Positions 33,120 through 41,435 of a stretch of DNA of 64,000 nt are shown here, piece by piece. The notes under the pieces were generated by a model. That model worked only from the letters and a program-made list of their open reading frames with translations. It was not told the DNA's origin and searched no databases. The stretch covers positions 620,001 through 684,000 of the forward strand of contig NZ_JBITLV010000002.1 in assembly GCF_044465595.1 (NCBI RefSeq), written 5' to 3'. Origin of the DNA: Spongisporangium articulatum (GTDB lineage Bacteria; Actinomycetota; Actinomycetes; Actinomycetales; Kineosporiaceae). The position numbers and the translations under genes were made by a program. The first letter of the stretch is position 1, and each line of letters opens with the position of its first letter.

Positions 33120-33992
33120 GTGACCAGCACGGGGAGCACGATGGTGCGCCGCCAGCTCGGCCGGCGGTTGCGCGAGCTGCGTGAGGCGGCCGGGAAGACC
33201 GCCGTCGACGTCGCGCAGGCCGGCATCGCGTCCAAGGCCAAGCTCTCGCGCGTCGAAAACGGTTGGGCTGTGGTCAAGATGGCCGACGTCCGCACGCTGT
33301 GCTGGCTCTACGGGGCCGACCTGGCGACGACGGAGGCCCTGTGCCGACTGGCCCAGGGCACGGCCGAGCCCGGTTTCTGGGAGGAGCACGCGGTGGCCGG
33401 CGGGGAGCGCCTCTACCCGCGGCTCGAGGCCGCGGCGAGCCGGATGTACTGCTACGAGACGGAACTCGTGCCGCCGCTGCTGCAGACGACCGAGTACCTA
33501 CGGGCCGTGGCCACGGCGCGCCCGGGCACCCCGTCGGGATATGTGGAGTCGGTGCTGGGTGACCTGGCCCGGCGGCTGCGGCGTGGGTTCGAGCGGGTCA
33601 AGCCGCTCGAGCTGTGCGCGGTGCTGGACGCCGCGGTGGTCACCCGGGTGGTCGGCGGCAGCGAGTCGATGGCCGCCCAGCTGCGCAAGCTGGGGCAGGC
33701 GTCCCGGCTGCCGCACATCGACCTCCGGGTGCTGCCGTGGAGTGCCGGGGCGCACGCCGCCATGACCGGCTCGTTCCGGTTGCTCGACTTCGAGTCCGAG
33801 GACGACCCGTCGGTGGCCTGCCTCGAGACGATGGTCGGCACCCGCTACGTCGAGCAGCCGGCCCAGCTGCACCAGTACCGCCAGGTGTTCGCCGTCCTGC
33901 GGCACCAGGCCGTGCCGCTGGTGCAGTACCTGGCGGGCGGTCCGGCCAGCCCGGCGATCGACCTCCGGAACGGGGTGAGCGCGACCCGCTGA
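33120..33992 (+). CDS. Helix-turn-helix regulator with DUF5753 domain
   Basis: A 290-residue XRE-type regulator. The HTH domain (about 8-70) reads VRRQLGRRLRELREAAGKTAVDVAQAGIASKAKLSRVENGWAVVKMADV. The DUF5753 domain (about 100-275) includes YETELVPPLLQTTEYLRAVA, LDAAVVTRVVGGSESMAAQL and LRVLPWSAGAHAAMTGSFRLLDF. In Streptomyces such proteins normally sit next to a small DUF397 partner; none is present here. GTG at 33120 lies 6 nt after CGGAGG. Targets are unknown; DUF5753 regulators often affect development and secondary metabolism. Confidence 0.92.
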   Translation: MTSTGSTMVRRQLGRRLRELREAAGKTAVDVAQAGIASKAKLSRVENGWAVVKMADVRTLCWLYGADLATTEALCRLAQGTAEPGFWEEHAVAGGERLYPRLEAAASRMYCYETELVPPLLQTTEYLRAVATARPGTPSGYVESVLGDLARRLRRGFERVKPLELCAVLDAAVVTRVVGGSESMAAQLRKLGQASRLPHIDLRVLPWSAGAHAAMTGSFRLLDFESEDDPSVACLETMVGTRYVEQPAQLHQYRQVFAVLRHQAVPLVQYLAGGPASPAIDLRNGVSATR

Positions 33993-33998
33993 GGGTGG

Positions 33999-34457
33999 TC
34001 ACGCGAGGTGGGCCGCCAGCGCCTCCAGGGCGGGGCGCTGCCCCTTGACCACCAGGTCGGCGGCCTCGGCCAACGGCAGCCAGGCGATGCGATCGAGTTC
34101 CGGGAACTCCTGCTCCCGGCCCGAACGAGGCGGCCACGGCATGGTGAACGTGCCCGGCGCGAAACCGGTCAGGTCCAGGTCGCTCTCGAGCGCGAACACG
34201 GTGACCCGCTTACCGCTGCCCTGCCGGAACTCGCCGAGCTCGACGACGTCCCCCTCCGGCGCCGGAAGCCCGGTCTCCTCGGTGAACTCGCGCCGGGCCG
34301 CGGCCAGCGGCGGCTCGGGGGCGACGTACTCGCCCTTCGGGATCGACCACCCCCCGGCGTCCTTCCTCGCCCAGAACGGGCCGCCCATGTGCCCGATCAG
34401 CACCTCGCGGACACCCTCGACGTCCCGGTGCAACAACAACGCCGCGCTGGTGGTCAC
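33999..34457 (-). CDS. NUDIX hydrolase
   Basis: A 152-residue NUDIX-fold pyrophosphohydrolase. The Nudix box is complete: GEYVAPEPPLAAARREFTEETGL, fitting GX5EX7REUXEEXGU. The N-terminus (TSAALLLHRDVEGVREVLIGHMGGPFWA) and DAGGWSIPKGEY suggest the actinobacterial subgroup that acts on diadenosine polyphosphates or related compounds, but specificity is not proven. It is convergent with the DUF5753 regulator (6 nt apart) and divergent from plsB. GTG 34457 was taken; GTG 34466 is possible. Confidence 0.9.
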   Translation of the reverse strand: MTTSAALLLHRDVEGVREVLIGHMGGPFWARKDAGGWSIPKGEYVAPEPPLAAARREFTEETGLPAPEGDVVELGEFRQGSGKRVTVFALESDLDLTGFAPGTFTMPWPPRSGREQEFPELDRIAWLPLAEAADLVVKGQRPALEALAAHLA

Positions 34458-34559
34458 ACCAGGCACTCTAGGCACGCAGGTGCTCAGCAGATGACAATGC
34501 CCGCCGGGGACGGTGAACTTGGGGCTGCACCCGTCGACGACTGGCAAGGAGGCCTGCGC

Positions 34560-37046
34560 GTGGTGGAGACCTTTCCGGACGCCTCGGAGGAGGAACCGGA
34601 GGAGATCGAGGTGGCGCAGCCGTCCATCTCGACGCGCAGCCATGTCTACCTCTCCGCCGCGGGCAGCGCGGTCGAACGGGAGCTGATCCGCAGCTGGGTC
34701 CGGGACGAGGCCTCGGCGGACGAGTCGCCCGGTGGGCCTGCGCCGGACATCGTCGAGATCGGCACCCCCGGCGAACCGACCCCCCTGGGCCCGCTGGCCC
34801 GTCGGCTGGACGGTGGGGACGACCCGCTGCTGGTACCCGTCCGCGTGGTCTGGCTGCCGCCGGACCGGGGCGGTGAGCGCACCGTCCGCTGGCGGGACGC
34901 GCTGACCTTCCGCGACCCGCGCCGCCCCCGCTCCCGGGAGCAGGCCCGGATCGCCGCCCGGCACGCCGACCGGTTCCAGGTGGTCCCCGGGGAACCGGCG
35001 ACGCTGAGCGACCTGCGGGCCCGCCACCACGCGAGCGGCACCGGCGCCGAGCTGCCCGCGTTCGTCGTCCGCCAGGCCCTGCTGACCCTGGAGCGCGCGG
35101 AGCGCGCGGTGATCGGCGACCGGTACAAGGTGCCGCGGCTGGTGGTCGAGGAGATCACCTCCGGCCCCCGGTTCCTGCGCGAGACCGCCTCGCTGGCGAG
35201 GGTGCTCGGCCGCCCGACCGAGTCGGTGCGGGACCAGGTGCGCGCCAGCCTGGACGAGCTGGTCGCCGTGCAGAGCCGGTTCGCGATGGACCTGTTCGCC
35301 ACGACGATGCGCCCGTTCCACGCCAAGGCCTGGAACGTCGTGGCCGACACGCACGACCTCGACGCACTGCGCGACCTGAACCGGCGGCACGCGCTGGTCT
35401 TCCTCCCCAGCCACCGCTCCTACGCCGACCCGTTCGTGCTGGCCGAGGCCCTGCGCGCCTACGACTTCCCGCGCAACCACGTGATCGGCGGCGCGAACCT
35501 GGCCTTCTGGCCGATGGGTGCGCTGGCCCGCCGGGCGGGAGTCGTGTTCATCCGCAGGAGTTTTCGCGACGACGAGCCGTACAAGCTGGCCGTGCGCGAG
35601 TACTTCGGCTACCTGGTCGCCAAGCGGTTCAACCTCGAGTGGTACTTCGAGGGCGGCCGCTCGCGCACCGGCAAGCTGCGCCCGCCGAAGTACGGGCTGC
35701 TGCGGTACCTGGCCGAGGCGTTGCTGGCCGACCCGGGCGTCGAGCTGCACCTCGTGCCGGTCTCGATCACCTACCAGCACCTGGCCGAGGTGAGCGCCAT
35801 GGCGGCCGAGCAGCGGGGCGCCACCAAGCAGCGCGAGGGGCTGGGGTGGCTCGCGAAATACGCCCGGACGCAGAGCAAACCGGCCGGTGACGCCGTCGTC
35901 CGGTTCGGCGCCCCGGTCAGCATGCGGGCCCGCCTGCCGCAACCGCCGCAGCCGGACGGCGACCGCCCCGTGTTCGTGGGCGGGCTCGACGAGGAGACCG
36001 AGTCGGCGCTGAAGATGGCGCTGCACAAGCTGGCCTTCGACGTCGCGGTGGGCATCAACGACGCCACCCCGGTGCTGCCGCACTCGGCGGTCGCGCTGAC
36101 CCTGCTCGGGGTGGGCGACCGGGCCCTGACCGTCGAGGCGCTGCAGCGGCTCCTCGACCCGCTGCTGCGCTACGTCGAGGCGCGGACGATCCCGCAGACC
36201 GGGCTGCCCATGCTGCACCGCCGCGACGACCTGCTCACCGTGCTCGGCGAGCTGGAACGCAACGGGGTGGTGACCAGCTACGACGGGGGTGCCGAACCCG
36301 TCTACCGGATCAACCCGGGCGAGTACCTGGTGGCCGCGTTCTACCGGAACAACGCGATCCACTGGTTCGTCAACCGGGCGATCGTCGAGCTGGTGATGCT
36401 CTCGGTGGCCCGTGGGCACGGTGCCGACGGCGCGTCGACCACCGGGGACGGCTCGCCGCTGGACGAGGCCTGGCACGAGGCGCTGGAGCTGCGCGACCTG
36501 CTGAAGTACGAGTTCTTCTTCCCCGAGAAGGAGGCGTTCCGCGATCAGCTGGCCGCCGAGCTGGACCTGATCGACCCGAAGTGGCGGGAGCGGACGGCGA
36601 CGCAGGCCGAGGTGCGTCAGCTGCTGTCGGGTTCGGGGTTCGTGATGGCCCACCGGGTGCTGCGCTCGTTCGTCGAGGCGCAGCTGGTGGTGGCCGACCG
36701 GCTCGCCGCCCGCGACCCGCGCGTCGAGGTGGAACCCAAGGCGTTTTTCACCGAGTGCGAGGGGATGGGCCGGCAGCTGCTGATGCAGGGCCGGTTGCGT
36801 TCCGAGGAGAGCCTGTCCCGCGAGCTGTTCGCCAGCGCGCTGCAGCTGGCCGAGGGGCGCGGGCTGCTCCGAACGGGTGAGCCCGACCTCGCCGAGCGGC
36901 GGGTGGCCTTCCACTCGGAGATCGTCGACGTCGTGCGCCGGATCGAACTCGCCGAGGAGATCGATGCGCGGATCGCGAGCGGCCGCCTCGAGCAGGCCGT
37001 GCCGTGGCGCGGGACGGATCGCGAGGGAGAGGTCGAGGGCCAGTGA
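34560..37046 (+). CDS. plsB: Glycerol-3-phosphate 1-O-acyltransferase
   Basis: An 828-residue PlsB. The acyltransferase block has the catalytic HX4D as LPSHRSYAD (about His285, Asp290), then GGANLAFWPMGALARRAGVVFIRRSF, WYFEGGRSRTGKLRPPKYGLLRYLAEA (glycerophosphate binding) and VPVSITYQHLAE. A long C-terminal domain typical of PlsB follows. GTG at 34560 was chosen because AAGGAGG lies 7 nt upstream; ATG codons at 34491 and 34497 are in frame but poorly spaced. It acylates glycerol 3-phosphate at sn-1, the first step of phospholipid synthesis. The next gene starts inside its stop (GTGA). Confidence 0.95.
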   Translation: MVETFPDASEEEPEEIEVAQPSISTRSHVYLSAAGSAVERELIRSWVRDEASADESPGGPAPDIVEIGTPGEPTPLGPLARRLDGGDDPLLVPVRVVWLPPDRGGERTVRWRDALTFRDPRRPRSREQARIAARHADRFQVVPGEPATLSDLRARHHASGTGAELPAFVVRQALLTLERAERAVIGDRYKVPRLVVEEITSGPRFLRETASLARVLGRPTESVRDQVRASLDELVAVQSRFAMDLFATTMRPFHAKAWNVVADTHDLDALRDLNRRHALVFLPSHRSYADPFVLAEALRAYDFPRNHVIGGANLAFWPMGALARRAGVVFIRRSFRDDEPYKLAVREYFGYLVAKRFNLEWYFEGGRSRTGKLRPPKYGLLRYLAEALLADPGVELHLVPVSITYQHLAEVSAMAAEQRGATKQREGLGWLAKYARTQSKPAGDAVVRFGAPVSMRARLPQPPQPDGDRPVFVGGLDEETESALKMALHKLAFDVAVGINDATPVLPHSAVALTLLGVGDRALTVEALQRLLDPLLRYVEARTIPQTGLPMLHRRDDLLTVLGELERNGVVTSYDGGAEPVYRINPGEYLVAAFYRNNAIHWFVNRAIVELVMLSVARGHGADGASTTGDGSPLDEAWHEALELRDLLKYEFFFPEKEAFRDQLAAELDLIDPKWRERTATQAEVRQLLSGSGFVMAHRVLRSFVEAQLVVADRLAARDPRVEVEPKAFFTECEGMGRQLLMQGRLRSEESLSRELFASALQLAEGRGLLRTGEPDLAERRVAFHSEIVDVVRRIELAEEIDARIASGRLEQAVPWRGTDREGEVEGQ

Positions 37047-38482
37047 CCGACCCGGCGCTCGCCGCCGCCCTGGAGCGGATCCGCTCGGCCCCGGACGGCC
37101 CCCAGGTCGGCGCGTTCTTCGACTACGACGGCACGGTCATCGACGGCTACTCCGCGGCCACCTTCTACCGGCACCGGTTGCGCCGCATGCAGGTCGGGCT
37201 GCGTGAGGTGGCGCAGCTGATCATGCTCGGGCTGCGGGGCCTGGAGGACGAGGAGGACTTCGGCAGGCTGCTCACCCTCGGTTTCGCCGGCTGGGCGGGA
37301 CATTCCGAGCAGGAGCTGCTCGACCTCGGTGAGCACCTGTTCGCCGGGTCGATCGCCAGCACCGTCTACCCCGAGGCGTGGCAGCTGGTGAACGCCCACC
37401 GGCAGAAGGGGCACACCGTCGTCCTGGCCTCGTCGGCGACCCGGTTCCAGGTCGGGCCCGCGGCGCGGGCCCTGGGCATCGACGACGTGCTGTGCACGGA
37501 GGTCGAGGTGAACGACGCCGGCCAGCTCACCGGGCGGACGATGGGAAACCCGCTGTGGCGCAGTGGGAAGGCCGCCGCGGTCAAGACCTTCGCGAAGGTG
37601 CACGGCATCGACCGGCGTTCCAGCTTCGCGTACTCCAACGGCGACGAGGACGTCCCGTTCCTGCTGTCGGTCGCCCGGGCCACGGCGGTCAACCCGCAGC
37701 CCGACCTGGCCGCCGAGGCGGACGAGCGCGGCTGGCCCGTGCTGGCCTTCACGTCGCGCGGCCGGCCCTCGCTGGTGGAGGCGGTGCGCAGCGCGGCCGC
37801 GATCGGCGGCACCATCGGCGGTTTCGCCACCGGGATCGCCCTCGGGATGCTGAACGGCAGCCGGCGCGAGGGCGTCGACCACGGCGCGGTGCTCGGCGCC
37901 GAGGTCGGCCTGGCCCTGGCCGGGGTGCAGGTGAACGTGCAGGGCGAGGCGAACCTCTACGAACGGCGGCCGGCCGTCTACCTGTTCAACCACCAGAGCC
38001 AACTCGACATGGTGCTGCTCTGCCGGCTGATGCAACGCTCCTTCACCGGGGTGGCCAAGAAGGAACTGCGCAACGACCCGATGTTCGGGGTGTTCCTCCG
38101 CTACGCGGACATGGCCTTCGTCGACCGGGGCGACCCCGCGCAGGCCCGTGCGGCGCTCGAGCCGGCCGTCGCGAAGCTGCGGGACGGGGTGTCGCTGGTG
38201 GTCGCGCCCGAGGGGACCCGCTCGGCGACGCCCGCGATCGGGGCGTTCAAGAAGGGCGCCTTCCACGTCGCGATGCAGGCGCAGGTGCCGGTCGTGCCGA
38301 TCGTGATCCGCAACTCCGGGCAACTGATGGCGCCGAAGTCACTGGTGATCAGCTCGGGCGTGGTGGACGTCGCCGTGCTATCGCCGGTCCCGACCACGCG
38401 CTGGACCCCGCAGAACCTCGACCGGCAGGTCGCGCGCGTGCGGGAGATGTACGTGAAGACGATGCGGAACTGGCCCCGCTGA
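37043..38482 (+). CDS. plsC: HAD-family phosphatase / 1-acylglycerol-3-phosphate acyltransferase fusion
   Basis: A 479-residue two-domain protein. The N-terminal HAD-IB domain has FFDYDGT (Asp27, Asp29), VVLASSATRFQVGP and SFAYSNGDEDVPFLL. The C-terminal acyltransferase has LFNHQSQLD (HX4D, about 317-322), GVAKKELRNDPMFG and APEGTRS. A hydrophobic linker (AAAIGGTIGGFATGIALGML) lies between them. The order plsB then HAD-plsC matches Rv2482c-Rv2483c of Mycobacterium tuberculosis. It would make phosphatidate from lysophosphatidate; the role of the phosphatase domain is unproven. GTGA overlap with plsB indicates coupling. Confidence 0.93.
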   Translation: MTDPALAAALERIRSAPDGPQVGAFFDYDGTVIDGYSAATFYRHRLRRMQVGLREVAQLIMLGLRGLEDEEDFGRLLTLGFAGWAGHSEQELLDLGEHLFAGSIASTVYPEAWQLVNAHRQKGHTVVLASSATRFQVGPAARALGIDDVLCTEVEVNDAGQLTGRTMGNPLWRSGKAAAVKTFAKVHGIDRRSSFAYSNGDEDVPFLLSVARATAVNPQPDLAAEADERGWPVLAFTSRGRPSLVEAVRSAAAIGGTIGGFATGIALGMLNGSRREGVDHGAVLGAEVGLALAGVQVNVQGEANLYERRPAVYLFNHQSQLDMVLLCRLMQRSFTGVAKKELRNDPMFGVFLRYADMAFVDRGDPAQARAALEPAVAKLRDGVSLVVAPEGTRSATPAIGAFKKGAFHVAMQAQVPVVPIVIRNSGQLMAPKSLVISSGVVDVAVLSPVPTTRWTPQNLDRQVARVREMYVKTMRNWPR

Positions 38483-38499
38483 CCCCTGATCGTTCGGCG

Positions 38500-38547
38500 A
38501 CCCTCCGTCGTGCTGGAGAGCGCGACCTCGGAACGTAACCGGAGGGT
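38500..38547. terminator. Possible stem-loop between convergent genes
   Basis: ACCCTCCG at 38500-38507 pairs perfectly with CGGAGGGT at 38540-38547 across a 32-nt spacer. It is located between the stop of the HAD/plsC fusion and the convergent small gene at 38558. There is no U-run. A terminator role is only plausible. Confidence 0.3.
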
Positions 38548-38557
38548 GGGACTCTGT

Positions 38558-38788
38558 TCAGAGTCGGTGGAAACCCGCTGTGCCCGGAAGTACCCGCCGG
38601 GTGCCGTCGGCGCCGAAATCGATCGTCACGTAGTCGGCGGTCACGGCGATGACCCGGCCGAGGCCGAAGCGGTCGAGGGTTACCCGGTCCCCCTCGGCGA
38701 AGCCCTCCGTGGTCGCGGGGACCACCTCGGGACGATGAAACGGGCTGGTCGCCAGGGGAGGGCGGTTGCGCGGTGCGGAGGGGGCCAT
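38558..38788 (-). CDS. Small basic protein with Tudor/KOW-like beta domain
   Basis: A 76-residue protein. After a proline-rich head it reads FAEGDRVTLDRFGLGRVIAVTADYVTIDFGADGTRRVLPGTAGFHRL, a pattern seen in small SH3/Tudor-like nucleic-acid-binding domains such as the C-terminus of UvrD/PcrA helicases and in short actinobacterial proteins. The function is unknown. It is divergent from the transglutaminase-like gene, with 95 nt between starts, and convergent with plsC. Confidence 0.75.
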   Translation of the reverse strand: MAPSAPRNRPPLATSPFHRPEVVPATTEGFAEGDRVTLDRFGLGRVIAVTADYVTIDFGADGTRRVLPGTAGFHRL

Positions 38789-38883
38789 GCCTCCACTGTC
38801 CCTCACGACGGAGCAAAGGCATAGCCGTTCCAGACCATCGGCTTCGGTGGCCGGTTCGACAGCAGCAGAGAGAAGACACGATT

Positions 38884-39711
38884 GTGCGGATCAGACTGGG
38901 TTACCGGATCGGTTACGAGTTCGAGCAGCCGACGGCGATGATCGCCACCCTCAACGTGCACCACAGCCGGGTGTCCGACCTGGAACGGCCGGACGTCATG
39001 CGCACCAGTCCGACGGTCGATTACACCTCGTATCGTGATGGTTACGGCAATTGGTGCAATCGGCTGGTGGCCCCGGCGGGCGCGTTCGCCGTCACCACCG
39101 ATACGGTCGTGCGCGACCCCGGCACCCTCGACGAGGTTCCCGAGACGGACTACTCACTCAAGGTCGAGTACCTCCCGCAGGAAGCGCTGGTCTACCTGCT
39201 GGCCAGCCGGTTCTGCGAGAGTGACCTGCTCTCCGAGGCGGCGTGGGACCTCTTCGGCCAGTTGCCGCGAGACTGGTCGATGGTGCAGGCGATCAGCCGG
39301 TTCGTGCACGAGCACATCACCTTCGACCACGCGGCCGCCCGGCCCACCATGTCGGCCGCCGAGGTGTTCGAGACCCGACGCGGGGTCTGCCGCGACTTCG
39401 CCCACCTCGGGGTGGCCCTCTGTCGGGCGATGAACATCCCCGCCCGCTACTGCACCGGCTATCTGGGTGACATCGGGGTGCCGGACAACCCGCCGATGGA
39501 CTTCTCCGGATGGTTCGAGGTGTACCTGTCGGGCGGCTGGCACACGGTCGACCCGCGCAACTTCGTACCCCGGACCGGCCGGGTGCTGATCGCCCGCGGT
39601 CGGGATGCCGCCGACGTGGCGATCACGACCACGTTCGGCCCGAACGTCATGACCCACTTCGAGGTCTGGACCGACGAACTGCCTGACCCTTCTGCGTCGA
39701 GCGGAGGCTGA
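38884..39711 (+). CDS. Transglutaminase-like cysteine protease-fold protein
   Basis: A 275-residue protein. An N-terminal beta domain (MRIRLGYRIGYEFEQPTAMIATLNVHHS) precedes the transglutaminase core, with Cys169 in TRRGVCRDFAHLGVALCRAMNIPARYCTGYLGD, and His and Asp in GWFEVYLSGGWHTVDPRN. The triad is complete. Bacterial members act as peptidases or amidases; the substrate is unknown. GTG at 38884 was taken as the start. The last 65 nt overlap the 3' end of the convergent glycosyltransferase gene. Confidence 0.9.
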   Translation: MRIRLGYRIGYEFEQPTAMIATLNVHHSRVSDLERPDVMRTSPTVDYTSYRDGYGNWCNRLVAPAGAFAVTTDTVVRDPGTLDEVPETDYSLKVEYLPQEALVYLLASRFCESDLLSEAAWDLFGQLPRDWSMVQAISRFVHEHITFDHAAARPTMSAAEVFETRRGVCRDFAHLGVALCRAMNIPARYCTGYLGDIGVPDNPPMDFSGWFEVYLSGGWHTVDPRNFVPRTGRVLIARGRDAADVAITTTFGPNVMTHFEVWTDELPDPSASSGG

Positions 39712-40966
39712 CGAACCGCAGCCCGGTCATCCAGAGGTTCACCGCCAGCAGGACGGCGACCTCCAGCGCCCGGTGCGTCCCGGACGACAGCAGGTCCAGC
39801 ACTGCGAGCGCACTCGCCGTACCGGCCAGGGTCAGCGCGAACAGCGTGACGCCGATCGTCCGGTGCCTGCGCACCGCGCGCCTCGACCGGGCCCCGAAGG
39901 TCAGGCGGGTGTGCGCGACTGCGTTGCCGACCGCCGTGACCAGCAGGGCCAGCAGGTTCGCCACCTGCGGGCCCGTCCCGGTCCGGAGCACCGCGTACAG
40001 CCCGACGTAGGCCAGTGTGCTGAGCAGGCCGACGGCGGCGAACCGGATCAACTGCCCGGTCAGCCCCGACGGCACCCCCGCCGGGTCGGGAGTCGAGCCC
40101 GCCCGCCCGCCGGGCTCGGCGTCGTCCAACGAAAGCTCCGGTCGCAGAGCGTGTCCCACGTCGGCCAGCGGTAGCCGGCCCGTCGCCAGGGCCCGCCCGA
40201 CCCGCCACACGCCGCGCAGGTCGTCGGTCGCGGTGGAGAGGATGTCCACGCGGCTGTCGGGATCGTCGACCCAGTCCACCGGTACCTCGTGGATGCGCAG
40301 CCCGGCCCGCTCGGCCAGCACCAGCAGTTCGGTGTCGAAGAACCAGCCGGTGTCCTCGACCAACGGCAGCAACCGGCGGGCGACGTCACCGCGGATCGCC
40401 TTGAAACCGCACTGGGCGTCGGAGAATCCGGCGGCCAGCGTGCCGCGCAGGATCAGGTTGTAGCAGCGGGAGATGACCTCCCGCTTCGGCCCGCGGACGA
40501 CCCGCGCGCCGCGCGCCAGCCGGGTGCCGATCGCGAGCTCCGAGTGCCCGGACAGCAGCGGCGCGACCAGCGGGGCGAGCGCCGCGAGGTCGGTGGAGAG
40601 GTCGACGTCCATGTAGGCCAGGACGGCGGCGTCGGAGGTCGACCAGACGTGATGCAGCGCGCGGCCGCGGCCCTTCGCGTCGAGGTGGACGGCGTGCACC
40701 TCGCCGAACCGGGCGGCCAGCTGCTGGGCGACCAGCCAGGTGCCGTCGGTGCTGGCGTTGTCGGCGATCGTGATCCGGAACCGGTACGGGAACGTGCGGG
40801 TGAGGTGGCCGAGCAGCCGTTCGACGCAGCCGGTGAGCGCGACCTCCTCGTTGTGGACCGGGACGACGACGTCGAGCACCGGGGCGGGCCTCTCGCCGGA
40901 GGGGTCGGGGTGAGGAGCGGTCAGTACGGACGGGGGTTCGAGGGTCTTGCCGATGGTCACGGTCAT
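39647..40966 (-). CDS. Family 2 glycosyltransferase fused to GtrA-like membrane domain
   Basis: A 439-residue protein. The GT-A domain (about 30-260) has LDVVVPVHNEEVALTGCVERLLGHL, ITIADNASTDGT, AYMDVDLSTDL (DXD-like) and FSDAQCGFKAIRGDVARRLLPLVEDTGWFFDTELL, typical of dolichyl/polyprenyl-phosphate sugar synthases. The C-terminal GtrA-like part has four helices (LIRFAAVGLLSTLAYVGLYAVL onward), which suggests a flippase for the lipid-linked sugar. ATG at 40966 gives MTVTIGK; GTG at 40975 is possible. Its 3' end runs 65 nt into the convergent gene. Confidence 0.9.
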   Translation of the reverse strand: MTVTIGKTLEPPSVLTAPHPDPSGERPAPVLDVVVPVHNEEVALTGCVERLLGHLTRTFPYRFRITIADNASTDGTWLVAQQLAARFGEVHAVHLDAKGRGRALHHVWSTSDAAVLAYMDVDLSTDLAALAPLVAPLLSGHSELAIGTRLARGARVVRGPKREVISRCYNLILRGTLAAGFSDAQCGFKAIRGDVARRLLPLVEDTGWFFDTELLVLAERAGLRIHEVPVDWVDDPDSRVDILSTATDDLRGVWRVGRALATGRLPLADVGHALRPELSLDDAEPGGRAGSTPDPAGVPSGLTGQLIRFAAVGLLSTLAYVGLYAVLRTGTGPQVANLLALLVTAVGNAVAHTRLTFGARSRRAVRRHRTIGVTLFALTLAGTASALAVLDLLSSGTHRALEVAVLLAVNLWMTGLRFVSLRSTQKGQAVRRSRPRSGS

Positions 40967-41049
40967 GCCCGTCACGGTGGAGGCTCTCGCTGAGGCGGCG
41001 GTCGGGCGCGACTGGACGTCGTCTGTGAGCCGCGGGGCCGGGGAGCGGT

Positions 41050-41065
41050 TCACCCGATCGGGTGA
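41050..41065. promoter_or_regulatory. Perfect 16-bp palindrome in divergent promoter region
   Basis: TCACCCGATCGGGTGA reads the same on both strands. It lies between the glycosyltransferase start (40966) and the SOS box at 41092-41107. A dimeric repressor site is likely, but no regulator gene is adjacent. Confidence 0.45.
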
Positions 41066-41091
41066 CGGGCAGATCGGGGCGCGTCGTTCTA

Positions 41092-41107
41092 TCGAACAAA
41101 TGTTCGA
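41092..41107 (+). promoter_or_regulatory. Perfect LexA (SOS) box
   Basis: TCGAAC-AAAT-GTTCGA matches the consensus TCGAAC-N4-GTTCGA in every fixed position. As at 22697, an ATG (41100) lies inside the box and is in frame with the small gene downstream. Confidence 0.8.
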
Positions 41108-41126
41108 TTGGAGGTACCGTCGAAGC

Positions 41127-41420
41127 ATGTCCAGCGCACCCCGGATCCTCCGCGTCGTACCCCACGGGCCGGTCACCCGGCCCGAGCACTCGCTGCCCGT
41201 GTTCGCCGTCGTGCGCTGGGCCGACGGCGAGAACGAGGAGGTCCCGGCGATCGCCGTCGCCTGGACCCGGGAGGCCGTGCAGATCGAGTGGGAGGCCCCC
41301 GGCCAGGGACTGCGGTTCGACTGGGTGCCGGCCCGGGACATCCGGCGCGCGGGCACCAAGCGACCGGCGGTCGACGACTCCCCGCCGCGGTCCGTGGCGG
41401 GGAAGAAGAACCGCTGGTGA
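41127..41420 (+). CDS. Small protein of unknown function, probably SOS-regulated
   Basis: A 97-residue protein I do not recognise: MSSAPRILRVVPHGPVTRPEHSLPVFAVVRWADGENEEVPAIAVAW-like strands, then EAVQIEWEAPGQGLRFDWVPARDIRR and a basic tail VAGKKNRW. The beta-rich body with Trp residues could be a small barrel. ATG at 41127 lies 13 nt after TGGAGG. An alternative ATG at 41100, inside the LexA box, would add MFDWRYRRS and mimics the starts at 22705 and 32749. The perfect SOS box within 35 nt suggests DNA-damage induction. Confidence 0.65.
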   Translation: MSSAPRILRVVPHGPVTRPEHSLPVFAVVRWADGENEEVPAIAVAWTREAVQIEWEAPGQGLRFDWVPARDIRRAGTKRPAVDDSPPRSVAGKKNRW

Positions 41421-41435
41421 ACCTGCTGAGGAGGG

